A stretch of 64,000 nt of DNA. Origin: Plasmopara viticola. Lineage: Eukaryota > Oomycota > Peronosporomycetes > Peronosporales > Peronosporaceae. The notes under the pieces were generated by a model. That model worked only from the letters and a program-made list of their open reading frames with translations. It searched no databases and was not told where the DNA came from. The stretch is from positions 186,001-250,000 of the forward strand of contig MBPM02000032.1 in the NCBI GenBank assembly GCA_001695595.3, written 5' to 3'. This document shows, piece after piece, positions 35,257 through 47,610 of this stretch (the first letter of the stretch is position 1; the number at the start of each line of letters is the position of its first letter). A program made the position numbers and the translations under genes.

Positions 35257-36576
35257 ATGGGTCACTACTCTGTGGTGGTGATTTTGATCGCCATCAGTGT
35301 GTTGGCAGCGGACGACACGCCGGCAATGGCCACACTGGACGTGCCTCAAGCGGTGACTCATAGCAAAGACGAGGGGGAAAAAGCAAAAAAGTGGACAGGA
35401 GCTGGTGCCACTGCCGAAGATCGAGCGTTTTTTTTGCCTTGGCAAAAATCGAAAAAACAGTTATCGGCAAAGCAGTTAAAAACAATCGATGCAGTCTATG
35501 ATCAAGTTTTTCCAGACAATAAGATTGCCAACGTCTTTGCGGGCAAGAACCTGGCCACAATACGAAAAGGAGTGCGTAAAGTCGTGAACGATGATTCCGA
35601 TCGACATCTCGCGGAACTGTTGATGAGGAAAAAGGGGGCCGGGAAGCTGTCGAACGAGGTCGATGTTGCAAGTCACACGCATGGGTACGTTGATCATGTT
35701 GAGACCATTACAAAGGGCCAGTTGAGATCGTGGAAACACCACAACACGCCGTTAAAGGACGTGGTCGCGGCACTCTTTCCCATCCAAAACCTCAAGGACA
35801 AGTCGGGAATGAATGCCGAGTTTACAACGGCGTGGCGACTTTGCAGGAAGTACGCAATCGCAAGATACGCACGCGATGAGGACGTCATGACGGACGTGGC
35901 CGCTGCGATGGAAGCCCATCTTGGCGCCAAAGAGTTGTCTACGATCCTCGAGGATGTCAATTTTAATCGACCTCTGGCGCGCGAGTTCAAGACTGCACTA
36001 TTTAAAAATTGGATGCGCGAAGCGGTCTCGGTTCAGAGCGCGTTCAAGTCGCTTGAGCTTGACAAGGGTCAAGGAAACATTTTCAGTCGCCCTCAAATGG
36101 TCACGTTCTTGCACTACGCAGCAGTCGTCACCGAAGGGGATGCGACCAAGGAATTTGATTTCATCATTACCTTGGTGTATCACTACAAGAGTATTGGCGC
36201 GCTCCGTCATGCCATGCAAAGTGCGCCTGTGACGACGGCTTGGAACTTGCAGGAAATGATGCCAAAGGTGGAGAGCACGCTCTTGAAATACGAGGCGCAA
36301 CTTGGCTTGAGTCCGCCAGCCAAACCCCACGCTGCTTCGGTGCCTCAAGGCAAGGTCAAACCAGCGGCTCCGTCGTTATTCAAGGCCAACGAGCCTTATG
36401 TGTCAAGTGGAAAACGAAAGCCACCCCCTTCGTTGTATGACGATAGACCCCATGCAAAGCCTGCTTCTTCTTCCCCGTTTCAACGCGCACGTGTTTCAAA
36501 CAGTCCAATAGCTCGATTCCGTCGCTGGCTGTCCAAGATATGGGCAAAAATACGAGCACTGTGGCATTCCGAATAG
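35257..36576 (+). CDS. Secreted LWY/WY-like effector candidate 1
   Basis: The first ATG is at 35257, giving 439 residues; upstream in-frame extension needs a TTG start and would spoil the leader. Residues 1-17 form a signal peptide. No RxLR is seen, but an acidic EDR lies at 54-56 where EER would be expected. The middle is helical, with two Trp-led modules (Trp159, Trp252) each followed by Leu/Tyr-rich helices in the manner of WY/LWY repeats of oomycete effectors. A Pro/Lys-rich linker (about 350-415) leads to a basic Trp-rich C-terminal helix at 418-436. That helix recurs in the effector at 55.8 kb. The likely role is a translocated virulence protein acting in host cells (inference); the target is unknown. 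It sits between NLP genes. Confidence 0.75.
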   Translation: MGHYSVVVILIAISVLAADDTPAMATLDVPQAVTHSKDEGEKAKKWTGAGATAEDRAFFLPWQKSKKQLSAKQLKTIDAVYDQVFPDNKIANVFAGKNLATIRKGVRKVVNDDSDRHLAELLMRKKGAGKLSNEVDVASHTHGYVDHVETITKGQLRSWKHHNTPLKDVVAALFPIQNLKDKSGMNAEFTTAWRLCRKYAIARYARDEDVMTDVAAAMEAHLGAKELSTILEDVNFNRPLAREFKTALFKNWMREAVSVQSAFKSLELDKGQGNIFSRPQMVTFLHYAAVVTEGDATKEFDFIITLVYHYKSIGALRHAMQSAPVTTAWNLQEMMPKVESTLLKYEAQLGLSPPAKPHAASVPQGKVKPAAPSLFKANEPYVSSGKRKPPPSLYDDRPHAKPASSSPFQRARVSNSPIARFRRWLSKIWAKIRALWHSE

Positions 36577-37993
36577 GCAAAGACTTTGCGGGTCGCAATC
36601 CAGTCTTTTTAAGCTGCTAATTATTGTTTAAACTTTATTTTTAGCTGATAAATTGCATGATAAAATCATGATAGAATCGTCACTTGCTTTGACCCAATTT
36701 GCAATCACTGGATATAACAGTTAAAACTCCAATGTCGTGGGCTAAAGTCCTCCCTCACAGAAAAAAATCGCCGTTGTCTGTATTTTGGCTCGCCCTTAAC
36801 CTTTAGGCTTGGATTCTATTGTTCTGCAATTCAGTGTCAATGGATCGATAGGTGGAGCCGATAACACAGTCGATCACACAAGAGCCAAATCTTGACACAT
36901 TGAACATATTGCTGCAGATTTGCTTTAAGCCTATTTTGCTACTTTTGAGCTTTAAGATTCGATTCCCCTGTCGTGTTTTAGTCAATCTCTGTGGGTACGC
37001 AGCGTCAAATTATGGGACAACTACTAAGAAAAGTGTTTCCACTATGTCTCTGGTGCTACTGTGCCGTTTTTGCGTACGTCCGGCACTGAAAATGCTCGTG
37101 CTGCCATCTATCAACGTCGAGAAGTGAATACGTTTGTAGAGACGTTTCTCAAGAAGATGTTGTTGCCGAATCTTCATTGACCGAGAAATGTATTCAGCAT
37201 CTAAACGCTCTGACTTGCAGACATGAAGATACAGATCAAAAATTCTGGTGGTTGCTGAGCAGCAGACGATTTTTCTTATATCGTTTCTACAGGATTCCAT
37301 CGCTGAAGTGGCGAATGTGTACAATAAGCAATCTCTTAAGCACATACAGACAGTGCCGATGGGTAAAGTGGTGTTTATGTCGTTGCAGTTTAGCACCAGC
37401 ACATGAACCGGATGCAACCGGTAGCAGCAGAGGATGAGAAAGAACATGGCTAGAGCCAGAGACATCATATAGCAAAAGGAAGCTGGCAATCGAAGTCTTG
37501 CCCGTCCCAGCCAAGCAAAAAGTAGGGTGCCCATTCACTCGTGTTATACCTGTTCAAATCTGTATTTTAAATATTAATAAGACAAGGATTTGCTCTCCTG
37601 TTCAAAAAGATAGCTATAAAAAAGTCAATAGCAAGTAGGCACACTATATATATGCATTTCTGATTCGACCTGCAAATTATTCATCAAATAACATATGGTG
37701 CAGACGCTACACCTAAAAACAACGTGTTGGAGTACTAGTTACGTCTCTTTCGAAGGCATACCTTAATCAATATGAATCGGCCCGGTCTCCAATATGAAAA
37801 CCTTCCCACACGGATGTTTACGTACCGTGCCTATCGCACTACCCTACCAGTAAGATCAGCCCGATCGAGCCTTGTCTACTACCCAACCATCTCTGGTCTG
37901 CTTCCTCCATCAAATAGAGATATCTAGAGTGAGCTCTTGAACCCTGTCGTGTACCGAATGTGCGCCGTCCTTCAGCGCCAGTCTCTCAAGCCC
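36577..37993. other. Spacer with unassigned frames on both strands
   Basis: A minus-strand frame of 174 codons (37010-37534) overlaps plus-strand frames of up to 91 codons. Composition and stops suggest a decayed gene or repeat rather than a current gene. Confidence 0.35.
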
Positions 37994-38006
37994 TCATTTC
38001 GACTTT
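37994..38006 (+). promoter_or_regulatory. Initiator-like element of NLP copy 2
   Basis: TCATTTCGACTTT lies 21 nt before the NLP 2 start. It fits the Inr consensus known from Phytophthora core promoters (TCATTYYNCAWTTT) at most positions. Confidence 0.5.
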
Positions 38007-38027
38007 GTGTCTGTACCTCGAAGCCCA

Positions 38028-38747
38028 ATGCGCGTCCTAGTATTGTGTGCCGCTGTCCTAACCTGCTTCGTCACTGTTTCTGCCCAAGAGGTTGCCTACG
38101 ATCGAATCGAGCCTTTTGAAGAAGTTAAACCCGATTGTCCTCTCAATGAGCTCGCACTGATGTTCAAGCCACAGCTTTATATTAGCAACGGCTGTCACCC
38201 ATACCCCGCCATCGATTCAGAAGGACATTTCAGCAATGGTCTCAGCGCGTTTCGTATAGGAACATCGTGTGATGGATCGAGCAAAGGATCGCAAGTCTAT
38301 GGTCGTGCGTTCTATAATTCCGATCGAAATATCATGGAAATCATGTACGCGTGGTACTTTCCGAGAGACCGCATGATCACGCCAGTCTACATTGGTCATA
38401 GGAACGCCTGGGAGCACGCGATCGTGTACGTTGATGTGGCCAAGGATGATCCACAGCTTCTTGCAGTGGCGGCAAGGGGAATGTGGAGCTACCGGACGTA
38501 TAACCCCCCCCGCTCGGACTACTTGGACGACGAGAAAAGCTTCAAGCTACAGTACAAGTGGATTGGAATCAGCCACCACTATCTCAAAGGAACGAAAAAC
38601 CCTGGTGAGTTTCAAGACTTGATCATGTGGGACAACATGACTGTGAAAGCTCGACACAATATTCAGGAAAAGACCTGGTTTGGCTCCAAGGCGCCGATCG
38701 CCGATGACAAATTCTTCAAGTACCTTGAGAAAGCGCGACCCTTCTAA
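38028..38747 (+). CDS. Type-1 NLP with altered heptapeptide, copy 2 (divergent)
   Basis: The first ATG is at 38028 and gives 239 residues; the reading frame extends seven codons upstream only through a GTG. An initiator-like element at 37994-38006 lies 21 nt before this ATG and supports it. A signal peptide ends near residue 19. The NPP1 domain carries Cys37 and Cys56, the [10 protein letters not shown] strand ending at 114, and GHRNAWE at 123-129. As in the other two copies, the canonical His-Asp pair of the heptapeptide is Asn-Ala, so metal binding and cytolysis are unlikely (inference from the family). The protein differs more from copies 1 and 3 than these do from each other. Its frame is unbroken, so it is probably expressed and under some constraint. 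Confidence 0.92.
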
Positions 38748-40178
38748 GGCCCTTGCCGACGTCTCACGTCGCGGGCAATATCTGTCTAAGATTTCGCGAT
38801 GAAGAACTCGGCAGCTTTGTCCGAATATGATCGTCTCTATTGTCCAAGATGATCAATCTGCTCAAAGTGACCAGAAATTGTTAGGTTTAATAAACAAAAA
38901 TGCATACTTCGATACTCCATTTTTTATAATTGCATTTTTCTTCGTGCTAAAATTAATTGAGTACATGGAATTAGATGATCATGACAGTAATACGACGCCG
39001 AAATTTGTCTTAAGCACGGCCTGTGTTATTATTCAAAGGTGTTGCATAGCCTAAGTGTAGTGCCGATCAAACTTCCTTCTCGACCAGCACAACTTGCTCG
39101 AATTAGTAAGGTTAAACAATTTCATACTATACGTCTTTGATGCAAACAGACGAGCTATGAGGCTTTGTGGATTCATAGAATGCCATTTAGTACATACGAC
39201 TAATTCGCTGACTCGACAAAAGAAAAGACCATCAGCTCCAAAGGAATTTTACTTGCTTTGGTGGAGTGGATTGCTGCAAACATTTATCGGAAGTGGATTG
39301 CGAGGCTCGATGACATTGGTATTTGTTACAGGAAACTCGTCGCATACGATTGATCATCCACATAAGAAAGAAGAATAGGGTGAAAGGCCGGCTTAATGGT
39401 CCACTCTGGCTCGTCAAGTGTACATCTATCGGTCCAGCTGAGGGATTGGTGACGATCTCAAATCTATCTTGCAAGGATAGAGCTACGCGCGTCGTGTCTG
39501 GCAAAATCTCGGAAAAGCACACTCGCAACAATTGCACGTACCCGGTAGTCAAGATAGATTTGGCGGGCCATCTGAAGAAATTCGCATGACGCAAATCTTC
39601 TGTCACGCTCGTGTCTAGTATTGGCACACGTATAGCAACAAAGTCCACGCTCTCGACACTTTCTCCTGAGAGGGAATGACGATCGTTCATGAGAACTTTA
39701 TATTGCTGGTACGTCTAGGCTTCTTGATCAGCTTTCCGTTCGTGAAACGGCTACTTTGCAAAGCAATAGTCTTTTCTGTCGCTAATCCTCGAGCAAAAAA
39801 AGGTTAGCGGTCGCACCATCATGTCGTAAGCACCATGCACATCATGTCGTAAGTGGTATGCATCATGCACAACATGTCAAAATGATCAAACACAAATAGG
39901 ATGACGTTGTTATTTGCCATGTGCTTTTAGTAGTACAATCTGTCCAGCTAAATACTAACATCCCGAAATGGCTGTTCAAAAGGCGCAGAACCCTCGTGAG
40001 GGCATGCTTATCGAATTCACAAGAGCCAACAGAAAACATATTAGATTTTGGAAACTGGAACTGTAATGTGAGCCAGAGTATATAAAAAGCAATTTGATGT
40101 TGATCCAAGAATGTATTAGAACGTGGATTTAGGAATCCAATTGCCATTTCCAAAAAAAAAATGGCAGAAAGAGTAACC
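38748..40178. other. Spacer between convergent NLP genes, with one unassigned frame
   Basis: A minus-strand frame of 152 codons (39232-39690) has protein-like composition but no known motif. A short CATCATGTCGTAAG-like repeat lies at 39818-39875. Confidence 0.35.
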
Positions 40179-40904
40179 TTAAAAAGGGTACGATTCGTGG
40201 AGGGCGCGGAAAAACCTGTCGTCGCCAAGGGGTGATTGGTAATGCGACCAACCCTGCGGCCCCGTAGAAATCCGGGCGTTCTCCGTCATGTTGTCCCACA
40301 TTATCAAATCCTGGAACTCACCCTTGTCCTTGGTGGCAGCCAAATAGTGGTGAGACACGACCATCCACTTGTACTTGAGCTTGAAGCTGTCATCGTCCAT
40401 GTACTTGGACTTCGGGGGGCTGTACGTTTTGTATCCCACCATCGATTTGGCTGCGACCGCAAGCAGTTTCGGGTCATCATCCATGTCGTTGATCCACAGC
40501 ACAGCATGCTCCCAGGCGTTACGGTGACCAACCCAGACGGGCGTGACCATGTAATCCCTCGGAAAGTACCACGCGTACATGATGGCCAAGTATCCCTTGA
40601 ACACATACGCCCGTCCATACACTTGCGAGCCTTCGGGCGAGCCATCACAGTCAGTGAACGTATGCGAAACGCCGAGACCGTTGCTGATATAACCCTTCGC
40701 GTCCACAGCCGGGTATGGGTGGCAGCCGCTGCTGATGTGAAGTTGGGGCTGAAATTGAAGGGCGATCTCGTTAATTTGGCAATCAGGTTGAACTGGAGGG
40801 AACGGCTTGATTTTGTCGTACGGTAGCTTATTAATCACATGATGGATGTTATCAGCATAGGCAAAGTTGCCCAGAGCGAGTAGGCAAAAGACTGCGAATT
40901 GCAT
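40179..40904 (-). CDS. Type-1 NLP with altered heptapeptide, copy 3
   Basis: The preferred start is the ATG at 40904, giving 241 residues with a signal peptide ending near residue 17. The frame is open upstream to 40994, but those extra 30 residues are polar and would bury the leader. The NPP1 domain is complete: Cys42 and Cys61, [11 protein letters not shown] ending at 117, GHRNAWE at 126-132. By eye it matches copy 1 over roughly three-quarters of positions, including the leader and the C-terminal YPF. It lies on the opposite strand, 12 kb away, about 1.4 kb from copy 2 and convergent with it. The substituted heptapeptide again suggests a non-cytolytic secreted protein. No break in the frame is visible. 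Confidence 0.92.
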
Positions 40905-42179
40905 CCTTGTGTGAGGTAGCAGGAGAAACAAGGAATGGTTGGGCATTCCAGCTACTGAATTTTGCATCCGTTTGGATTGCATGGTCCGCGACATCTATCT
41001 AATGATCTCTAATGCTGGTGAGATCAGTTTTGTCTATACCGGTCGGCCCATCGGATTGGTCTGAATGTGATTCATTGTGGAGAATCAGTACCGGACCTCA
41101 CATAACGAGGCTGTTTATGTGTATATCCGGTTTTCTCGCTCGAGATTTGAGCACTAGCTATCGTGCACTACGTTAGCGGTAATGAAATGTTAATACATAA
41201 CGATAAAAGGAAGAGTCTGCTCCAATGTTCTCCTGGAATGAGGATTTTACAAACACCGTGTGTGTGAGTATGCATTGCTCAATGCACCAATTAAAGAGAA
41301 AGGACACCTCTCCTAATGGTTGCCTTTATTATTTTAATGCTTGCTCATCATGTTTTTTCTTCATTGCGGTGGAAAAAATACACTCAAAATTGGGCTGCTT
41401 GCAATTCCTTAAAAGAGAAAACAACAAAAGATTCAGCGCTTTTCCCGATACCCGGATGTTCTAGGGCATCATTTCTCAAATCTTCCTGCTGCTCAATTTA
41501 ACAGCTGTCAACTCCACCGCCTTTCAAAAACTTTTTAATAGAATTCTCGCTCTATCCAGTCTTCTAAAGTAGCCAGCCGATCCTCCTCTCGCCAAAATAT
41601 CTGATTCGAGGACCTACTCCACGACAGGATGTCAAACTCATGCAAGCAGTGAAGGAGCATAAAACCTCGGTATATTCATGGTGACACTATAGTCACTATC
41701 CAGTCGTATCGACATATTTAAAGTCTGGCACCGAAAATAGGCGATAGGTGTTTCCGCAGCTGTAGCTATAAAATATGGTCAAGCTTGGTCGGGACTTATT
41801 ATGAGGAAGCCTACCCAATTTGATCTACCAAAATATTTTTTTTTCAACTCCTGGACTCATCATCTCTTTATAATTTTCTCATTGCTTTTCTGTAATAAGC
41901 GCTCAGTATTATTTATTTACCAATGTAAGCGCTTGCTGACATGATTCACTCTATTGCTGGCTTTGTCTCTTGCATTCGTCAGCATCGCAGATTTAATTGT
42001 TCTTACAAAATGTTTAGTTGCTCCTGTATACACTGTCCTCAATAGTTAAGGCTTTGTTCATGTTGTCTTAAACATAACCTTTTTGCGAACAAGAAAACGC
42101 ATTATCAAAAGGTGCAATTGTTTCGAGATAAAGTTACCCAGAAGATGAAGAAGACAACAAATCCATACAAATATTTGCG
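40905..42179. other. No gene seen
   Basis: The promoter of NLP 3 should lie at the left edge. No other feature could be supported. Confidence 0.45.
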
Positions 42180-42373
42180 ACAATTTTGATTTGCCACAGA
42201 GATACATCAAAAATAACTGACTCGTTGCGAAAATGTTGTGAGCGATAAAGATCCTTTAAGCGATTAAACTTGCAATCTTTGTTAGAAATTATGGATGCGG
42301 TAAGCCAAAGCAGATCCTGCACTAAACCTGGCGGGATGGAAGAAAAAACACTTTCTTTCTTGTCTTTGTACAA
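42180..42373 (-). mobile_element. Copia RT, remnant
   Basis: The minus-strand frame has ESVFSSIPPGLVQ followed by CKFNRLKDLYRSQHFRNE, which resembles the EVYM.qPpGF and CkL.kSLYGLKQ.pR.W blocks of copia RT in the right order and spacing. Confidence 0.5.
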
Positions 42374-44524
42374 GTACGCCCGGTAGAGAGGATTTTGATA
42401 TTATTTGCCTCTGCGTAATCACTATATTATTGTTATTGGAAGGTGGTGCAGTGCTTAACTTTTCAATTTTTAAAGCTCCGTCAATTTGCTCTATCGTTTA
42501 ATAGTCCACAATTTAAAATAAATTACGGTATGCTGATGTGGACAAAAATTACATGAATCACAGACATGCATAACCTGCTAGAGAGCATACCAACAACACA
42601 CGAGAATCGTAATAAGAAATATGACTTTTCAGACAGTTACCTGCCGTGGTATTGCAATAAAACCATTGATGTCTGGTAGAAGTTGTCACACTCCTGGGAA
42701 AGTATCCACCACGGGTGATTGTGCGAGCGCAATCTGCCAAAAAGAAAGGCGCAGATGCACTGTTTTAATGTTTTGCATTTAAGCATAACGTGCTTCAGCC
42801 GCATGCTCGCTACATGGTTGAGCTGCGAATATCCTTAATATCAAGATCGCAAAACATAACCATTTGACATGGCATTAAAATAATTTCGCGTTGAATGTGA
42901 AAAAATTAAGACGTATCGTCGCAACGATGATGCGGCGCAACGCTTAAGCGAGCCTTTCTCTGAGCGACTTGGCTAATAAAACAACAACGGCAGCATTTTT
43001 ATACCAACGTTCTGCATATCATCACCCTTATCTTGAATTATGGAACAGAACATAAGCCCCATGCAATTCACACTAGTAATTTTAACAGGACAGAAATCTT
43101 CGACAATCATTATGTTTGATTTATTTTTCAGTGATGGCATCTCCGCGTTATTTTTTTTATCTCGTCGTGTTCACGTACAAATTTAGGTACATCCAGCTTT
43201 CGCACGATAACTATCAAGACAAAAGAATACTGGTGAAACATCTGGGCGCGTAAGTCTTGTTTGCAGCTCTACGTGGTACAAATACCAATCTGTGTTTAAG
43301 ACTGCAGGCATTGATCAAGTAGTCAGAACTGGAAGGTGACAATAAAATGTACGCGGCGATTATGGTGTGCAGGTATGTTTTACAGCAGGAGAGCAGGACA
43401 AAGTCTTTGTAAGCAGCTGGCGTAGATGATTACTCATTCAGGATTTTGTTGCACTGTCATGCACCACACACATTTCACATTGTTTTCAAAACTATTTGCG
43501 CACAATGCTTAGGACTTTTCACTGTCCGCGCTTTTGTCCTACACACAGCAAGTGTCCAACTTGTATGTTATAATGTTTAAAGCATTGATTGACGCGGTCA
43601 ATTGCCCGGGTCAATCGCGCATCTAGCTTCTAGCAGTGGTGGGCTCGTGACTCACTAGAGGTTTACTAGAAGCAAAGGGGGTATATCTCACGTGGCATAA
43701 TGCTCCGTACCTAGGATGAGGTCACACCCAGCATTCAGGGTTAAAAAAAATAATGCTCGACGTTTAACTTCAAGCCTAGATCCACCGGTATTTAAGCCAA
43801 AATGACCCTTCCCTTTCTTCTATCGCTTAGCTAATGGTGACAAATTAATAGTTGTGTTTGGTAGTCTTTGTCATATGACTGACTTCCTTCGACGATGGGG
43901 CCTATTGAGAAGGAACTCAATTTGTTGGCCCTCAGAGAACAACTGAGGTTCAGAATGGCTTAGATCCGAAATTTACGTGCTTTACAGGAATCGTGCTCCT
44001 AGAATATGGCTTCTGCCTGTAAATGAAATTGTCGAATTTGCAGCTAGCCACGGACGGTTCCTATCGACTGCGAAACATCGGGAAAAAATACTTAAAGCGG
44101 CGTCTTGCAAGGTGGATGTTGCAGTGTCTTGTGATATATTCAGGTCTCTTGAGCTTCGATGCAGTTGTCGCAGGGATCACTTCAGCCTCAATTTGCTAGT
44201 ATCATCACTGACAAAGCATCAAAAGATGTCCATCTTTAGCCCACAGCTTATAGGCCTAAGCACTTGTCATAAGCATAGCCGAGAGCAATGGAGTCCAAAC
44301 CGCCTGATTAGCACTGCGTGTGAGGGCGCCCATGTCTGCCTGGCTATCTGAAAATTACGCGGTATGAAATTTTACGCTTCATCTTTTCAAAAAAAATGGA
44401 AGAGCCACTTTTTGCATGCATTCCCGCTTCGACGGGAGAAGTCTTTGTCACTAAAAAGAAGAATGCTTGCAGCAAAATGTACTGCTTTGCTACCACTATC
44501 TTGTTTCGCGCTTAAGCCTCACAA
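42374..44524. other. No convincing gene
   Basis: Short frames only, up to 124 codons at 43977-44351, none with a motif. Confidence 0.4.
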
Positions 44525-44681
44525 CTTTGCCCGCTTAATTTTGGAGTTTGATAGAGCTCTACAGGGTGTAGATCTGCATCTGTTAGAATGTGCTGCCTTA
44601 CACCTTCGCCCGCTTGATTTCGAGGTTGGTAAGGCTCTACACGGTATAGGTCTGTATAATTTGGTATGTGGTGCCTTACCA
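44525..44681 (+). repeat. Diverged 78-bp tandem duplication
   Basis: Two units, 44525-44603 and 44604-44681, both start CTTYGCCCGCTT and carry GCTCTACAnGGT in the middle. One single-base indel shifts frames between them, so the repeat is probably non-coding. Confidence 0.65.
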
Positions 44682-47419
44682 TTTGCACTTGCATGACGCA
44701 CTCATTCGCAAAAAATCACCTTTTGCACCGTTTGGCAAAATCTGTCATACTTCTAAGAAGCAGTGGTGGCACGAAAAATTGCCTTGAGTACGCTTTTAGG
44801 CTCAAAGTTATGCCTCGTGAATACCTGTTGATCTATCATGCTTATGGTCGAGAACCATGACCCTTAGATTTCTTAGCTCAATGGAGGTGCTGAGTGTGGA
44901 TGTTATGCTTATATGTTTGTGCTATCATTTTTCAAGGCACGTGTGACATTTTTTGTTACACGTCGGGCACTCGATGTCGCATCGGAATCGTGTTGTTGTT
45001 CTTTTACATTCAATGGATCCATAATGAGTATGCTTACCTTCTTAAGCGTCAATAATAATCTTGTCAGCCACAATTTTGCTATTGATCGAAAGTGATCGTC
45101 CAGGGAAGGAGTGTGGATCAGCAGAAGCACGTCAAAGGCCAAAAGTTTGGCTTTATTTGATTATATTTTTGTCATTAATACATCTCTCGATTGATTTTGC
45201 ACACTTCGTATCTACTTTGTTGTACGCTGTGCATAAAACACACGACAAGTCTCGTTAGCCTGGATCGAAACACAGAAGAACATTTAACGATTTTGTAAAA
45301 GTTGCTTTCTTCCTTACTCGCGTAAGCGCAGTGATTTTGTCCTGCGGAAGTCCCGCCCAAGGCTTTATATGCTCTGGCTCATTTTATTGCTTGCTCTCTA
45401 CGATGGGGAACAGAGACAAAGAATATGTCAATTGAACAAGGTGCCTTATTTGATCGTTTTCGAGAGATTGAGAGGCCTTCCGACCAAACGAATCAACCTC
45501 ATCTGTATATTAATTACGGTGTATGGTGCTTTGATTACTCTATGTGAAGTGTGCAACATCTGGATTAAAAGCGATTCGAAAATACATGTGTGCATAAGTT
45601 TCTGGTAACTTAGCTGAGGTTGTGTGGCCAAAGCTGTGGAATTGGTGCTTGTACAACAACACCGTGATGTTGCCTAGTGGTTGGTCATTTTTGTGTGGCT
45701 CTTACAAGACTTAAAAGGTTCCAATCGCACATTGCTTAAATACTTGCCAACAAACGAAGGATGGGCGCTAACAACCATGGGATTGCTCAGGGCATACAAC
45801 GATAGGTTGGTGATAGGGTCTTGATTGGTGCCTGTTAGACTGGTTGAGTTCATCATGAAGTAAGTATGTTAGATTGATGCTACTTCTAAGCTTTACGTAG
45901 TGAAGATGATTCCGTCGCACTTGTTGATAAAGGCAGTAGAAATTTTGGGGCGCCCACGAAAAAGTGCAGACGAAATTTGTCAGGAAAGACGGGCTTGAGC
46001 TTATAGGTACTTGATTGATGGCAGAATTTAAAGTGATGGAAGTGATCAAGCAGTGCACCAGAAATTTAGTTAAGTGAAGCGGCTGCTCTTCATTATTTAT
46101 TTTCGGAGCTTGGCTGCTTTTAAAAGCAAAAAATTGTCAATTATAGTTGCTAAATCTGACTCTGGCTCCTTTAGTAGCTAGCGTATAGAGCAGGACCAAG
46201 CATGCTTCCCGCCACAATTACACCGTACGCAGCTTGCTTAGCCCAACGAAGAATAGTCCTTTTATTACGCTAAGCTACAATTCGATCCCCACCATGTACT
46301 AACAGTATATTTATAAAATTCTGGTCTCTTTGTGATATGTGAGCGAATTCCATACTCTGAGAATAGATACCTGTGACAAATAACGCCCTGTTGTCGTGCA
46401 TAACCGGATAACCTTCCACCTAATGCCTTTTTTATCTATTTAGTAATATGCGGCTGATCTTTCGCCCAGCAATTAGCTGCGTAGCCGATTGCTTCACTTG
46501 TAGACGACCGGATGATGCTATGCGATCGTACTTTTATGCATCATGGGGCTGTCAAAGTAAGTCAAGCTAATGATCTTCTTATCATGATCCACTAAATTCG
46601 CATTCTTACTTCTTGAAAATCAACGACACTATTGACCCATATACTTGAAGGACTGCAAAAAGAAAATCCAGAAGCATCACCAAATATTTAATTAAGCCGC
46701 TTGCCATCGATATTGTTATTCAATATTACATCCCACTAAATCAAGTTACTTTTGCACATCGCTTTTGTCGAAGACTTCGCTGTGTCTGAGCTTCGTAGAC
46801 ACAATTAATATTCTTTGTTGCCTCTTCTTCAAGATATGCCATCAACAGATTTCGAAATGTCTAGTGGTGGGGCACCGTAAGCGATCCGACCATACAGCCA
46901 GATCATTTAGCACTTTGTCCGTTTTCTCAGACGCTGGTGTATGTCGTGTGCATGGAAAAATTGGCTCCGTCCTTGCATTGTACATGATCAGCTGTACGCT
47001 GTACTTTTGGTGGTGTGCTAATAATGTGTCCGAAGTGAGATGGTAATTTTACCACTCACGGCAATTAGCATATTTGGAAAACGGCTAATGAAGTGATTTG
47101 TGCTGCTACAAGGACTATCCAGTGCTTCAGCGGCGTTTAAGCAGCTGGTCATGTGACTTTCTCTACACTCTCAAAGACACATCCGACATTCGCTCGGAGC
47201 CTTTTTGAAGGAGCGGTCGGCTTTAAAGGCCCATTTCAGGCACCTAAGACACGATTTTTAGGTCACAGAGACCAATAAACCTTATGCCACCAAGGAAAAT
47301 TCGTATTTTGCGGAATTAGAGATAAACACAGTTAGCTGCTTTACAAGCAGCCATAAGACTCGATCAAACGCCTAGAAAGTAATACGAAGCCCTTTTCACA
47401 GATAAATACAGGCCAAGCA
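44682..47419. other. No convincing gene; probable repeat debris
   Basis: Frames up to 96 codons lie on both strands. Their position before a copia RT block suggests decayed copia sequence, but no domain could be shown. Confidence 0.4.
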
Positions 47420-47610
47420 AGTACAGTGCTGGCTTTGCGGGTCTTGCAAAGTCTTTGTACGGTCCATTGAAAAGTACAATGTGTGGTGCTGGAAAATTCA
47501 ACACCCAAATGCTTCCTAAAGCATCAAGGACAGCATCCACTAGGCTTCTGTTTCGAATTCGCCGCTCAAGACAAAGCTGTTTAGGGTCGTTCGCAACGTT
47601 TTTCATCATG
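47420..47610 (+). mobile_element. Copia RT, remnant
   Basis: The plus-strand frame contains LAKSLYGPLKSTMCGAGKFN, close to the KSLYGLKQ..R.W..KF block of copia RT. Stops flank it. Confidence 0.45.

Noticed and set aside
37010..37534. 174-codon minus-strand frame as a membrane protein gene
   Set aside because: It overlaps plus-strand frames, is rich in Cys and stop-adjacent codons of AT-rich DNA, and has no promoter, leader or family match that I can support.
39818..39875. CRISPR-like array of CATCATGTCGTAAG repeats
   Set aside because: Only two or three imperfect units lie close together without regular spacers; it is a simple local duplication.
40236..40826. 196-codon plus-strand frame over NLP copy 3
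   Set aside because: It is antisense to a well-supported NLP gene; the same antisense frame occurs over NLP copy 1, as expected from codon bias.
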